Assembly (NCBI GenBank): GCA_965365445.1
Contig: CBDUBS010000099.1
Span: 1-12,891 of the forward strand
Direction of reading: 5' to 3'
DNA: 12,891 bases
From: CBDUBS01 sp965365445
Lineage (GTDB): Bacteria > Bacteroidota > Rhodothermia > Rhodothermales > DASSAV01
Of the stretch, positions 6,316 through 12,891 are shown in pieces. Position numbers and translations under genes: made by a program. Below the pieces are notes generated by a model, which had not been told where the DNA came from, searched no databases, and saw only the letters and a list, made by a program, of their open reading frames with translations. Numbering within the stretch: the first letter of the stretch is position 1; each line of letters begins with the position of its first letter.

Positions 6316-7092
6316 ATGACCCGACCCCCGTTCCTCGCGCACTGCCTCCGGATAGCCGTTATCATCGCCTGCATGGGCGGGTTCGGATCTGTTTCGGCGC
6401 AGCCCCTTACATACGGGTCGCGCGCGCAGCGCCCTGTCCAGTCACTTTCGTTTCAGTATTCCGCCATCGATTTCGCCTACCGCGGCGACAAATCCCCCTC
6501 GACTACCTACGATTACGCCGAACCTGCCTTCGGCGCCGTGTATTCACGGCCGAACCTGAGCCTGGCCGTCCTGTTCGGCCGGGCCAACGGCGCCGCCGAC
6601 TCGCTGGATCTCGGCTTCCTTGACGCGTCCTTTTCCACCTGGGGCGCTTTTCGGCTCACCAACGAGAAATCCGGCTTCCGCCCGTTCATCCCCGTAGTGC
6701 TCCACAGCCAGTACCGCCGTGTATCCCGTGGCGGTGTAAACATCTTTCAGGGCGAGGAGGACGCTTTTGCCGTCACGTCGCTCGGCCTGGGCGCCGGCGT
6801 GGGCCTCTCGGCCAACCCGACGAAGCGGATGCTCATCGAAGCGCGGGTAACGCCCATACTGGCGCTCGCAACGCGTTCCTTCGGAAATACAACCGGTCAC
6901 TCCCGCATTCTCGACGCGGACGTGCAGTGGCATGCCCTATCCCTTGCCGGACGTTTCGGCCTGACCTTGGGGTATGCCTTTCGCCTCCAGCGTTGGGACG
7001 TAAACGGCTCCGATCTGTTTTCCGACGCCATCGAGGATCTGTTCGATTACCGGGGGCGGCAGCACCACGTCCGGGCAGGGATAAACTGGTGA
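6316..7092 (+). CDS. Exported beta-barrel-like protein, function unknown
   Basis: This 258-residue protein has a clear Sec signal peptide: basic start, hydrophobic core at about 13-24, and probable cleavage after SVSA at residue 28. The mature part alternates polar and hydrophobic residues with many Gly, Tyr, Phe and Trp. Segments such as LSLAVLFGRA, LGLGAGVGLSANP, LIEARVTPILAL and FGLTLGYAFRL are typical of transmembrane beta strands separated by turns. It ends with RAGINW, an aromatic C-terminal residue as in many outer-membrane barrels. I infer an outer-membrane beta barrel of perhaps 8-10 strands, but recognise no specific family. The start is 12 bases after the rng stop, so it is probably translated from the same message; a functional link with RNase G is not evident. 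Confidence 0.75.
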   Translation: MTRPPFLAHCLRIAVIIACMGGFGSVSAQPLTYGSRAQRPVQSLSFQYSAIDFAYRGDKSPSTTYDYAEPAFGAVYSRPNLSLAVLFGRANGAADSLDLGFLDASFSTWGAFRLTNEKSGFRPFIPVVLHSQYRRVSRGGVNIFQGEEDAFAVTSLGLGAGVGLSANPTKRMLIEARVTPILALATRSFGNTTGHSRILDADVQWHALSLAGRFGLTLGYAFRLQRWDVNGSDLFSDAIEDLFDYRGRQHHVRAGINW

Positions 7093-7136
7093 CTCCGCCC
7101 GACCCGTTCGGAAGGAGAGCGCCGTATCTTGGAAGC

Positions 7137-7424
7137 ATGAAAACTACCCAGATGGTCAAGGAGTTGGAACGGGCGGCGCAGCAGTTCGGTATGCAGGTCC
7201 GCCTCGAAAAGGGCGCTTTCCGCGGGGGCGCCTGCACCGTCACGGGAGATAAGTACATCGTACTCAACCGTCTCCATCCACCGGATCTGCATTTCGCCAT
7301 GCTGGCCGAAAGTCTGCGCGGATTCGATCTCGATGCCGTTTTCCTGCCCCCGGCCGTGCGAAGCCGGGTCGAAGAGGTCTGGGCGCGCACCGCCGCCGCT
7401 CCCGAAACGGCCGAGCCTGAGTAA
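7137..7424 (+). CDS. Small conserved-looking protein of unknown function
   Basis: A 95-residue soluble protein without signal peptide or membrane segment. The N-terminal part (MVKELERAAQQFGMQVRLEKG) looks helical, followed by RGGACTV and YIVLNRLHPPDLHFAMLAESLRG, and then a helix with FLPPAVRSRVEEVW; the last 12 residues are a disordered Ala/Pro/Glu tail. I recall similar short uncharacterised proteins in Bacteroidota and relatives with the pattern 'GG.C.V.....++LN+..P...+...LA..L', but I cannot name a function. The frame is open upstream, but ATG 7137 gives the compact product. TATCTTGG at 7124-7131 resembles a -7 element placed so that a transcript could begin almost at the ATG, leaving a very short leader. 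It lies between the barrel gene (44-base gap) and the hydrolase gene (82-base gap). Confidence 0.8.
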   Translation: MKTTQMVKELERAAQQFGMQVRLEKGAFRGGACTVTGDKYIVLNRLHPPDLHFAMLAESLRGFDLDAVFLPPAVRSRVEEVWARTAAAPETAEPE

Positions 7425-7506
7425 CAGCCCCGACAAACCGCTTCCCCTGTATGCCCCAACCGAACGTTTGCGCCCTTTGCAGGAAGCCGTGTCCGGTATC
7501 CGTAGT

Positions 7507-8298
7507 ATGAAAGTAACGCTGCTCGGCACCGGCACGTCCACCGGAATCCCTGTGATCGGCTGTGCCTGTGAGGTATGTACCTCCGCCGATTCCAGGGATC
7601 GGCGCACGCGAACCTCCTGCCTCGTGCAGATCCGGGGGATGAACCTCGTCATTGATACCGGCCCCGATTTCCGGTTTCAGGCCCTTCGGGAAGGGATCAG
7701 CCGCGTAGATGCCGTACTGTTCACCCATCATCACTTCGACCACATCGTCGGCCTGGACGACCTGCGCCCCTTCCTGTTCGAAAATCATCGCTCGATCCCG
7801 TGCTATGCGCGCTCCAACACGGTTGAGGTGCTTCGGGACATGTTCCGCTACATCTTCCTCGACCGCAGCTACCCCGGGGTGCCCAACCTGAACCTCATCT
7901 CCATCGACGGCACCGTCACGGTGGTCGGCCGGTACCAGCCCGACGTGCAGGTCCGGGTGGAACCCATCGAGGTGTTTCACGGACCCATGCCGCTGTTCGG
8001 GTATCGCATTGGCGGCTTTGCTTACCTGACCGATACCAGCCACATTCCCGAAGCAGCCTACAGGCAACTGGCCGGTCTGGACGTCCTCGTTCTCGATGCG
8101 CTCCGGCGGGCTCCCCACCCGACGCACTTTTCCCTCACCGAAGCGGTCGAAGCCGCCCGGCGCGTCGGTGCGCGCCATACGTACCTCATCCACATGACGC
8201 ATTCGGTGCTGCACGCCCGGGAAAACCTCCTTCTTCCGGAAGGGATCTCCCTCGGCTTCGACGGTCTGCAATTCGAGACCGGAGAGCACGGCGCCTGA
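7507..8298 (+). CDS. Metallo-beta-lactamase-fold hydrolase, PhnP-like
   Basis: A 263-residue metal-dependent hydrolase of the metallo-beta-lactamase superfamily. The dinuclear metal motif is His74-x-His76-x-Asp78-His79 (THHHFDHIVGLDD), with further ligands His158 (VFHGP), Asp176 (YLTDTSHIPE) and His229 or His232 (LIHMTH). The N-terminal GTGTSTGIPVIGCACEVC holds Cys19, Cys21 and Cys24, matching the extra structural zinc site of PhnP (a cyclic phosphodiesterase of phosphonate breakdown). No other phn gene is present, so phosphonate metabolism is unlikely, and the substrate may be a cyclic nucleotide or another phosphodiester. ATG 7507 is chosen because MKVTLLGTGTSTG is the canonical start; the frame is open further upstream. 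It lies 23 bases before aroQ in the same operon. Confidence 0.9.
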   Translation: MKVTLLGTGTSTGIPVIGCACEVCTSADSRDRRTRTSCLVQIRGMNLVIDTGPDFRFQALREGISRVDAVLFTHHHFDHIVGLDDLRPFLFENHRSIPCYARSNTVEVLRDMFRYIFLDRSYPGVPNLNLISIDGTVTVVGRYQPDVQVRVEPIEVFHGPMPLFGYRIGGFAYLTDTSHIPEAAYRQLAGLDVLVLDALRRAPHPTHFSLTEAVEAARRVGARHTYLIHMTHSVLHARENLLLPEGISLGFDGLQFETGEHGA

Positions 8299-8321
8299 CG
8301 CCATAACCCTTTACAACCGCC

Positions 8322-8744
8322 ATGCACCTTCTCATCCTGAACGGCCCCAACCTGAACCTGCTCGGAACCCGCGAACCGGACGTTTACGGCCGGGGCGATC
8401 TGAAAGAGCTCGAACAAAGCCTGGCTTTTGCGTTTCCGGAAACAGAGTTCTCGTTTTTCCAGAGCAACCACGAAGGAGCGCTCATCGACCGTCTCCACCA
8501 GGCAGTCGGTGAAACGGTCGAGGGCATCGTATTCAACCCGGGGGGCTACACGCACACCTCGGTGGCCCTGCGCGACGCCATAGCCGCCATCCCGATCCCC
8601 GTGATCGAGGTGCATCTTTCCAACGTGCACGCCCGCGAAGCCTTTCGCCACCAGTCGCTTACCGCGGCCGTATGCGCGGGCCAGATCGTGGGCCTCGGGC
8701 GGCAGGGGTACCACCTGGCCGTGCGCTACCTCCTGGGTCGCTGA
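8322..8744 (+). CDS. aroQ: 3-dehydroquinate dehydratase, type II
   Basis: This enzyme converts 3-dehydroquinate to 3-dehydroshikimate, the third step of the shikimate pathway, through the type II (trans-elimination, dodecameric) mechanism. The 140-residue length is normal. Diagnostic segments are NGPNLNLLGTREPDVYG with Arg17 and catalytic Tyr22, QSNHEG at 47-52, FNPGGYTHTSVALRDA with Asn72 and His78, and IEVHLSNVHAREAFRHQS with His98 and Arg109. These are the positions of the M. tuberculosis active site shifted by two or three residues. It is the last gene of the plus-strand run. Its final 19 bases overlap the end of the convergent lipoprotein gene, so the two messages are antisense to each other there. 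Confidence 0.97.
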   Translation: MHLLILNGPNLNLLGTREPDVYGRGDLKELEQSLAFAFPETEFSFFQSNHEGALIDRLHQAVGETVEGIVFNPGGYTHTSVALRDAIAAIPIPVIEVHLSNVHAREAFRHQSLTAAVCAGQIVGLGRQGYHLAVRYLLGR

Positions 8745-9169
8745 TCGGGGGTCGGAAGAACCTCGGCGTGGTTTACCCGAAGGTGCGTAAAGGGCATTCC
8801 GTTCCATTCATCCAGAAACAGGCTCCCTGTTACCCGATATGCACCGTGCCGGGGAGCCTCCTGCCGGTCGTTTACGAGCACATACAGGTTTCCTCCATCC
8901 GTTTCGAGGATCGGCCGTGCAAACGGCTCGTTGCCCCGAACGGTTACCATCCCCTTCACGGTGATCGCCCTACCGGTGATGCCGTCCGCCCCGCCGCAGC
9001 CGGTCATTAAAACGAGGCTCGCCGCCATCAGCATCGTATAAAGGAACCCTCTCCGGGTGCATCCGCTTAAACAATACGTGTTAGCAGCCGATGCAAATCC
9101 GTAACCGCGCTCCTCCCGAGGGCTGTCAATAAAAATTGGAGAATGTCGGGTAAACCTATTAATAATCAT
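8726..9169 (-). CDS. Small lipoprotein of unknown function (start uncertain)
   Basis: A short minus-strand gene encoding a probable lipoprotein. The segment TRRGFLYTMLMAASLVLMTGCGG has a twin-arginine-like basic region, a hydrophobic core and a lipobox (LMTGC). The mature part of about 90 residues (RAITVKGMVTVRGNEPFARP, NLYVLVND, YRVTGSLFLDEWNGMPFTHLRVNHAEVL) looks like a compact beta-rich, possibly OB-like, domain. I know no family for it. The start is unclear. ATG 9169 gives a very long n-region, and a candidate promoter (9151-9180) would start transcription downstream of it. ATG 9034 removes the arginines. Deleting one C from the CCC at about 9059 would give a typical start MHRRGFLY. A GGGAGGA sequence at 9111-9117 has no in-frame start after it. 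The 3' end overlaps aroQ tail to tail by 19 bases. Confidence 0.7.
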   Translation of the reverse strand: MIINRFTRHSPIFIDSPREERGYGFASAANTYCLSGCTRRGFLYTMLMAASLVLMTGCGGADGITGRAITVKGMVTVRGNEPFARPILETDGGNLYVLVNDRQEAPRHGAYRVTGSLFLDEWNGMPFTHLRVNHAEVLPTPDQRPRR

Positions 9170-9180
9170 GGTTTGTGCAA
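9151..9180 (-). promoter_or_regulatory. Candidate promoter for the small lipoprotein gene
   Basis: On the minus strand TTG (9178-9180) is followed after 19 bases by TAGGTTTA (9151-9158), one mismatch from TAnnTTTG. The whole 9125-9190 stretch is AT-rich against a GC-rich background and lies between divergent genes. The plus-strand promoter of the secreted protease gene probably lies in the same stretch, but I could not pick a clear match. Confidence 0.4.
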
Positions 9181-9203
9181 TATATTTATCGCTTCTGTGA
9201 CGA

Positions 9204-9230
9204 GCAGGGAGCCTGATGCCCCCTCCCTGC
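9204..9230 (+). promoter_or_regulatory. Leader hairpin upstream of the secreted protease gene
   Basis: GCAGGGAG (9204-9211) and CTCCCTGC (9223-9230) form a perfect 8-base-pair stem with an 11-base loop, 33 bases before the ATG at 9264. No T tract follows, so it is not a typical terminator. It may stabilise the mRNA 5' end or be bound by a protein. Confidence 0.45.
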
Positions 9231-9263
9231 ACCCTTTGCCATCCCGAATGGACGTGCCGCTTG

Positions 9264-11657
9264 ATGAAAACGTTTTACTGTCTGTTTATCGTACTTATCC
9301 TCAACGCACCGGCGTTTGCTCAGGAAGTCCGGTTAGCCCCCGGCAGCCGCTCGCTGACGGGCCCTGCGGCGGAACCGGAAGCGGCGGAAGGGCCCGGGGT
9401 AATCCACGTAACCGACCGCATAAACAACACTCCCGAGGCGCGCGAAGCCCTCGGGCGGTTTCAGGAAGCGAAGGCCGCCGGAACCCTGTCGCTCGGAAAA
9501 ACGACCCGGGAGTATCAGGTTGGGCAGACGGCCACGTTTAATGTGATAGAGAACATCAATCACGAAACGGATTACCGCTGGGTAGCCAAACAATTCGAAC
9601 TGAAAGCCAGAACCGAGCCAACGGATCCCGCCGCCATCAACCTGTGGGTTGAAACCGGCGAACTGGCCGCCGGGCGTATAACGGACGAGAAGGTGGCCGC
9701 GCTCCGCGAAGCGCTGGTTTTCCGCTCGGGCGCCACCTCAATCGATCCGAACAAAGGCATCATCGCCAACAACTACGCCGTGTTTGGTAATCCACCCGAC
9801 ATGGACGGAGACGGCCGCCTGGACGTCCTGCTGTATGATATAACCGAGGGTGACGGAGAGGACTGCTGCGTCCTGGGCTACGTATCTGGTACCGACCTCA
9901 ACCCGAACCCGAGAATAGGGGAAGGCAATAAGGCGGATATCCTGTATCTGGATACACGACCCGGCAGCCGGGCGATTTCCGTCGATGAGTTGCTCTGGGT
10001 GGCCGCCCATGAGCATCAGCACCTCGTACATTTCAATTACGACCTCACGGAGATTTCGTTCGTGAACGAAGGGCTATCCGAGTGGGCTTCCGCGATCAAC
10101 GGCTATCCCGGCCGGGCCATCACGTATCTTAACCAGGCAACGGAGCATCCTCTGACGCTCATGCGGTGGGGGGAAGGCATCAATAACTACGATTACGAGC
10201 GCGCCGGGCTGTTTACGGGTTACTTTGCCGAACGCTTCGGGGTTGAAAAGACCGGCTCGATCGCCCGCACCACGACTACACGAGGGGCCAACGCCTACCG
10301 CAACGTACTTGCTACCATCACCGGTGCGCCCACGCTCGATAAGCTCGTGCTGGATTTCCACACGGCAAACCGGTTTGGGGCGTTCAATCTGGATCCACGT
10401 TTTGCGTATCTGTCTCCGGTTTATGCAAACCTTTCCTCGGTGCCTACCCTTTACGTGGACGGGTCTCTGCTTGCTTCTACCCCGCGTACCATTATATCCA
10501 TCGAACCGGGGGGCGTCGAATACCTCGTCTGGGATAACGTGACCGATCTGAAGTTGAAATTCGATACGCAAACGGGCACCGGCCGGAGTTCGGTGCGTGC
10601 CCGCGTCGTACTACAGCGACGGGACGGCACGAAGGAATGGAAGGACATTACTCCGAGCGCGGCCGACCAGGTATTCCCCGGCTCGTATGAGCGGGTTACC
10701 CTCATAGCCACTTACATCACATTCGAACTCTCGTCGCCCATTTCGCTGGCCTACTCCGCGAGTTGGACGAACGACGGCGGCGCATTTGAGCGGGAGACGA
10801 TATCGTATGACGACGGTTTTGCCGCCGCCGACACAGTGGGTACGACTGTATACATCGAGGCTTATTCAATCGGCTCAACCGGGATGCAGGCCAACCGATT
10901 CGTCGTCCCCGAAGGGGCCATCCTGGATAAAGTACAGGTAGCCCCCTATTACGAAAATCACTTCGATTCCAAAATCCCGTCCTCGGCGCCGCGCGACCTT
11001 CGCCTGGTGGTCTGGTCGCACCGGAACAGGCTGCCGGCCGACGAACTGTTCTCACTCAATGTAACCGATCCCCGGGTGAACTCCAGGGCTACATTCGTAT
11101 TCAACTCCATCGACCTGAGCGGCTACCGGAACGAGCTTTCCAACCTGCCGGATACGGTGTACATCGGATTCGCCAACGTGGGCGCCGATACGAACTTCGT
11201 GATGATGGGCGTGAGCGAGTACAGCGGCGAGAACGTTTCGTATCTCTCCCCGGCCGGTCTGGGCGGGTGGGTGCCATTCGCCAACCTGACCGTCAACGGC
11301 GAGCCCCGCCTGAAGGATCGCATGCTTCCCATCCGCGCCACCTTCCTCATCCCGCCGGGAACGACCGCCGCCGAGGGCCCGGAAGAGCTGCCCGGGCAGT
11401 ACACGCTCGATCAGAACTACCCGAACCCCTTCAATCCCTCCACCACGATCCGGTACGGGCTGCCCCAATCGGCCGAGGTGCGCCTGGAGGTGTTCGACCT
11501 GATGGGCCGGCGCGTAGCCACGCTCGCCGAAGGGGTGCAACCCGCCGGCACACACGAGGTGCGCCTGGACGCCTCCACGTGGGCGAGCGGGGTGTACTTC
11601 TACGTGCTGCGTTCCGGTTCAGTGAGGCTTACGCAGAAGATGGTGCTGCTCAAGTAG
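9264..11657 (+). CDS. Secreted HEXXH metalloprotease-like protein with T9SS sorting domain
   Basis: A 797-residue secreted protein. The signal peptide (residues 1-19, cleavage after AFA) is followed by a pro-like region to about 150, then a catalytic-looking domain. DMDGDGRLD (179-187) is a calcium-binding-type loop. AAHEHQHLVHF contains the zinc motif His249-Glu250-x-x-His253, and NEGLSE provides Glu269 as a likely third ligand. This arrangement resembles the M30 (hyicolysin-type) metallopeptidases, an assignment made from motif memory. Residues about 410-700 look like beta-sandwich modules (PGGVEYLVWDN, SYDDGFAAADTVG). The C-terminal 85 residues are a type A sorting domain with QNYPNPFNP at 717-725, a VFDLMGRRVATL segment and an ending in MVLLK, so it should be exported by the type IX system and processed or anchored at the surface. 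ATG 9264 is chosen because it gives the perfect signal peptide. It is transcribed alone, divergent from the lipoprotein gene. Confidence 0.9.
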   Translation: MKTFYCLFIVLILNAPAFAQEVRLAPGSRSLTGPAAEPEAAEGPGVIHVTDRINNTPEAREALGRFQEAKAAGTLSLGKTTREYQVGQTATFNVIENINHETDYRWVAKQFELKARTEPTDPAAINLWVETGELAAGRITDEKVAALREALVFRSGATSIDPNKGIIANNYAVFGNPPDMDGDGRLDVLLYDITEGDGEDCCVLGYVSGTDLNPNPRIGEGNKADILYLDTRPGSRAISVDELLWVAAHEHQHLVHFNYDLTEISFVNEGLSEWASAINGYPGRAITYLNQATEHPLTLMRWGEGINNYDYERAGLFTGYFAERFGVEKTGSIARTTTTRGANAYRNVLATITGAPTLDKLVLDFHTANRFGAFNLDPRFAYLSPVYANLSSVPTLYVDGSLLASTPRTIISIEPGGVEYLVWDNVTDLKLKFDTQTGTGRSSVRARVVLQRRDGTKEWKDITPSAADQVFPGSYERVTLIATYITFELSSPISLAYSASWTNDGGAFERETISYDDGFAAADTVGTTVYIEAYSIGSTGMQANRFVVPEGAILDKVQVAPYYENHFDSKIPSSAPRDLRLVVWSHRNRLPADELFSLNVTDPRVNSRATFVFNSIDLSGYRNELSNLPDTVYIGFANVGADTNFVMMGVSEYSGENVSYLSPAGLGGWVPFANLTVNGEPRLKDRMLPIRATFLIPPGTTAAEGPEELPGQYTLDQNYPNPFNPSTTIRYGLPQSAEVRLEVFDLMGRRVATLAEGVQPAGTHEVRLDASTWASGVYFYVLRSGSVRLTQKMVLLK

Positions 11658-11682
11658 AGAGCACAAACCTGTAGATGTCGTG

Positions 11683-11720
11683 ACAGGGGCGCCGGGTCAT
11701 GAACACCCCGGCGCCTCTGT
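11683..11720. terminator. Convergent hairpin terminator
   Basis: A 14-base-pair inverted repeat (11683-11696 and 11707-11720, arms ACAGGGGCGCCGGG and CCCGGCGCCTCTGT, one G-U pair) with a 10-base loop lies between two convergent genes, 25 bases after the protease stop and 10 bases after the beta-lactamase stop on the other strand. Only a weak T-rich run (TATTT) follows on the plus strand. It probably acts in both directions. Confidence 0.75.
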
Positions 11721-11730
11721 TATTTGGCCG

Positions 11731-12891
11731 TCAGCGATCGGCTGATTTGCTGAGGACGTCCACCGCTCCGGGAACCAGGGCCAGGGGAGTGGCAGGCCCC
11801 ACGATGGCCTCGTACGCCAGGTCTGCGAGCTTCGGCCGCAGCGCCGCCATCCGGTTGTTCTCCCGCGAGGGGTATACGCGGTTCGTAAGCAGGACGACGT
11901 AAAGCCCCGCATCCGGGTCGATCCAGATCGAGGGGCCGGTGAAGCCGGTATGCCCGAAGCTCCGGGGTCCGAAGCGCGCGCCCGCCGACGAGCGCCCGGT
12001 GCGGCTTTTCGTATCCCAACCGAGCGCCCGGGAGTGTCGTTCCGGCTCGGCGGCGGTGGTAAACAGTCGGATGGTTTCTTCTTTGATGAACGCCCGCTCG
12101 CCGACGCGGCCTCCGCGAACCAGCATGGCAGCGAAGGCGGCTACATCTTCTACCGTCGAAAACAGGCCCGCGTGGCCGGCCGCGCCGCCCATGAGCCAGG
12201 CCGTCTCGTCGTGCACCTCGCCCTGCAACAATCGGTGGCGGAAGTAGGTGTCGTTCTCGGTAGGTACTATGGCCTCGTCCGGGCGCCCTACGCCTCGGAA
12301 GCCGGCGCCCACCATGCCGAGTGGCTCAAAGATTTCTTCCCGGGCGTACTCGGCGAATGCCCGGCCGGTAAGCTTCTCCACGATGAGAGCCAGAACGATG
12401 GGGCCGAAGTCGCTGTACTGCGCTCTGGCGCCGGGCCGGTATTCCAGCTTTTCTTTCATGATGGCCGCAACCACCTGATCCCGGTTCTGCATTCCCAAGC
12501 GGTAGAACGGTCGGAAAGCGGGGAGCCCGGCCGTGTGCGTGAGCAACTGACGCACCGTGATCCGGTCTTTCCCGTTCTGTCCGAACTCCGGTAGATACCG
12601 GCTTACCCGTTCGTCCAGGTCGATCCGTCCTGCCTCATATAGCTGCATGACGGCCGTTGTGGTGGCGATTACCTTGGTGAGCGAGGCCAGATCATACACC
12701 GACCGGGGGGTGATCCCCGCCTCCGAGTCGTACGTCGGGTGGCCGTACCCGCGCATTTTTACGATCACGTCGCCCCGCCCGATAGCCAGCGCCGCCCCCG
12801 GGAACGAGCGGTCGCGGATGGCCGCTTCCAGGAGTGAATCCACCCGGTCGGACATGCCGGGATCCATCCCGGCTTCTTCCGGCAGACCCGG
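11731..12891 (-). CDS. Serine beta-lactamase-fold (class C / S12-like) domain protein, N-terminus off the right edge
   Basis: This is a serine hydrolase domain of the class C beta-lactamase / penicillin-binding / esterase superfamily. Numbered from the in-frame Met at 12867, the nucleophile motif is Ser62-Leu-Thr-Lys65 (LASLTKVIATT), the second motif is Tyr151-Ser-Asp153 (AQYSDFG), and the third is His306-Thr-Gly308 (FGHTGFTG). LLTHTAGL (108-115) and GLFSTVEDVAAF (234-245) are also typical. The frame stays open upstream of that Met to the window edge (eight more codons, PGLPEEAG), and LPEEAGM...RVDSLLEAAI is the usual lead-in of a beta-lactamase domain. The true start is therefore probably outside the window. 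Single-chain fusions of a GH3 beta-N-acetylglucosaminidase with such a domain are known in Bacteroidota, and this domain resembles their C-terminal half; a stand-alone secreted enzyme is the alternative. The likely role is peptidoglycan recycling or an esterase, not necessarily drug resistance. Confidence 0.9.
   Translation of the reverse strand, partial: PGLPEEAGMDPGMSDRVDSLLEAAIRDRSFPGAALAIGRGDVIVKMRGYGHPTYDSEAGITPRSVYDLASLTKVIATTTAVMQLYEAGRIDLDERVSRYLPEFGQNGKDRITVRQLLTHTAGLPAFRPFYRLGMQNRDQVVAAIMKEKLEYRPGARAQYSDFGPIVLALIVEKLTGRAFAEYAREEIFEPLGMVGAGFRGVGRPDEAIVPTENDTYFRHRLLQGEVHDETAWLMGGAAGHAGLFSTVEDVAAFAAMLVRGGRVGERAFIKEETIRLFTTAAEPERHSRALGWDTKSRTGRSSAGARFGPRSFGHTGFTGPSIWIDPDAGLYVVLLTNRVYPSRENNRMAALRPKLADLAYEAIVGPATPLALVPGAVDVLSKSADR

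Noticed and set aside
7264..8304. 346-codon minus-strand frame opposite the hydrolase gene
   Set aside because: The plus-strand protein has all its metal ligands in order; the antisense translation is motif-free.
1..12891. CRISPR arrays, insertion sequences, integrases, toxin-antitoxin or defence genes
   Set aside because: No regularly spaced repeats, transposase motifs or short toxin-antitoxin pairs were found on either strand.

Overview
The window is GC-rich (about 60% by eye) and fits the Rhodothermota / Rhodothermales side of the Bacteroidota-Chlorobi lineage. The evidence is a secreted protein ending in a type IX secretion sorting domain with a YPNPFNP motif, a lineage-style RNase E/G that opens MAKEIIVNVENEQTRIAI, a clustered citrate synthase/succinate dehydrogenase set, scarce Shine-Dalgarno sequences, and promoter-like TTG...TAnnTTTG pairs. 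The assignment rests on recognised family features, not on a database search.

Minus strand, 1-3547: a TCA-cycle block read right to left as gltA (citrate synthase), then a regulatory gap, then sdhC and sdhD (two membrane cytochrome b anchors) and sdhA (flavoprotein, running off the left edge; sdhB presumably follows). SdhC and SdhD carry mirrored histidine patterns, which suggests a two-heme, two-anchor enzyme. The gltA-sdhC gap holds a candidate promoter and two perfect dyads.

3548-4416 is an 869-base gap between divergent gltA and rng. It contains a candidate gltA promoter, two copies of a 20-base dyad element, and a hairpin with a T tract directly against the rng start codon. No convincing gene was seen in it.

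Plus strand, 4417-8744: a probable operon of a ribonuclease E/G with unusual architecture (long low-complexity S1 insertion, no zinc-link cysteines), a small exported beta-barrel-like protein, a 95-residue conserved-looking protein of unknown function, a PhnP-like metallo-beta-lactamase-fold hydrolase, and type II 3-dehydroquinate dehydratase (aroQ).

8726-12891: a small lipoprotein gene on the minus strand overlaps the end of aroQ. It is divergent from a large secreted HEXXH metalloprotease-like protein with a C-terminal sorting domain. A strong convergent hairpin terminator separates that gene from a serine beta-lactamase-fold domain on the minus strand. This domain's reading frame stays open to the right edge, so it is probably the C-terminal part of a longer protein, possibly a GH3/beta-lactamase fusion.

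Most of the window is housekeeping. I see no clear defence, mobile or biosynthetic system. The most unusual items are the RNase E/G architecture and its leader hairpin, the mirrored SdhC/SdhD histidines, and the repeated dyads upstream of gltA.
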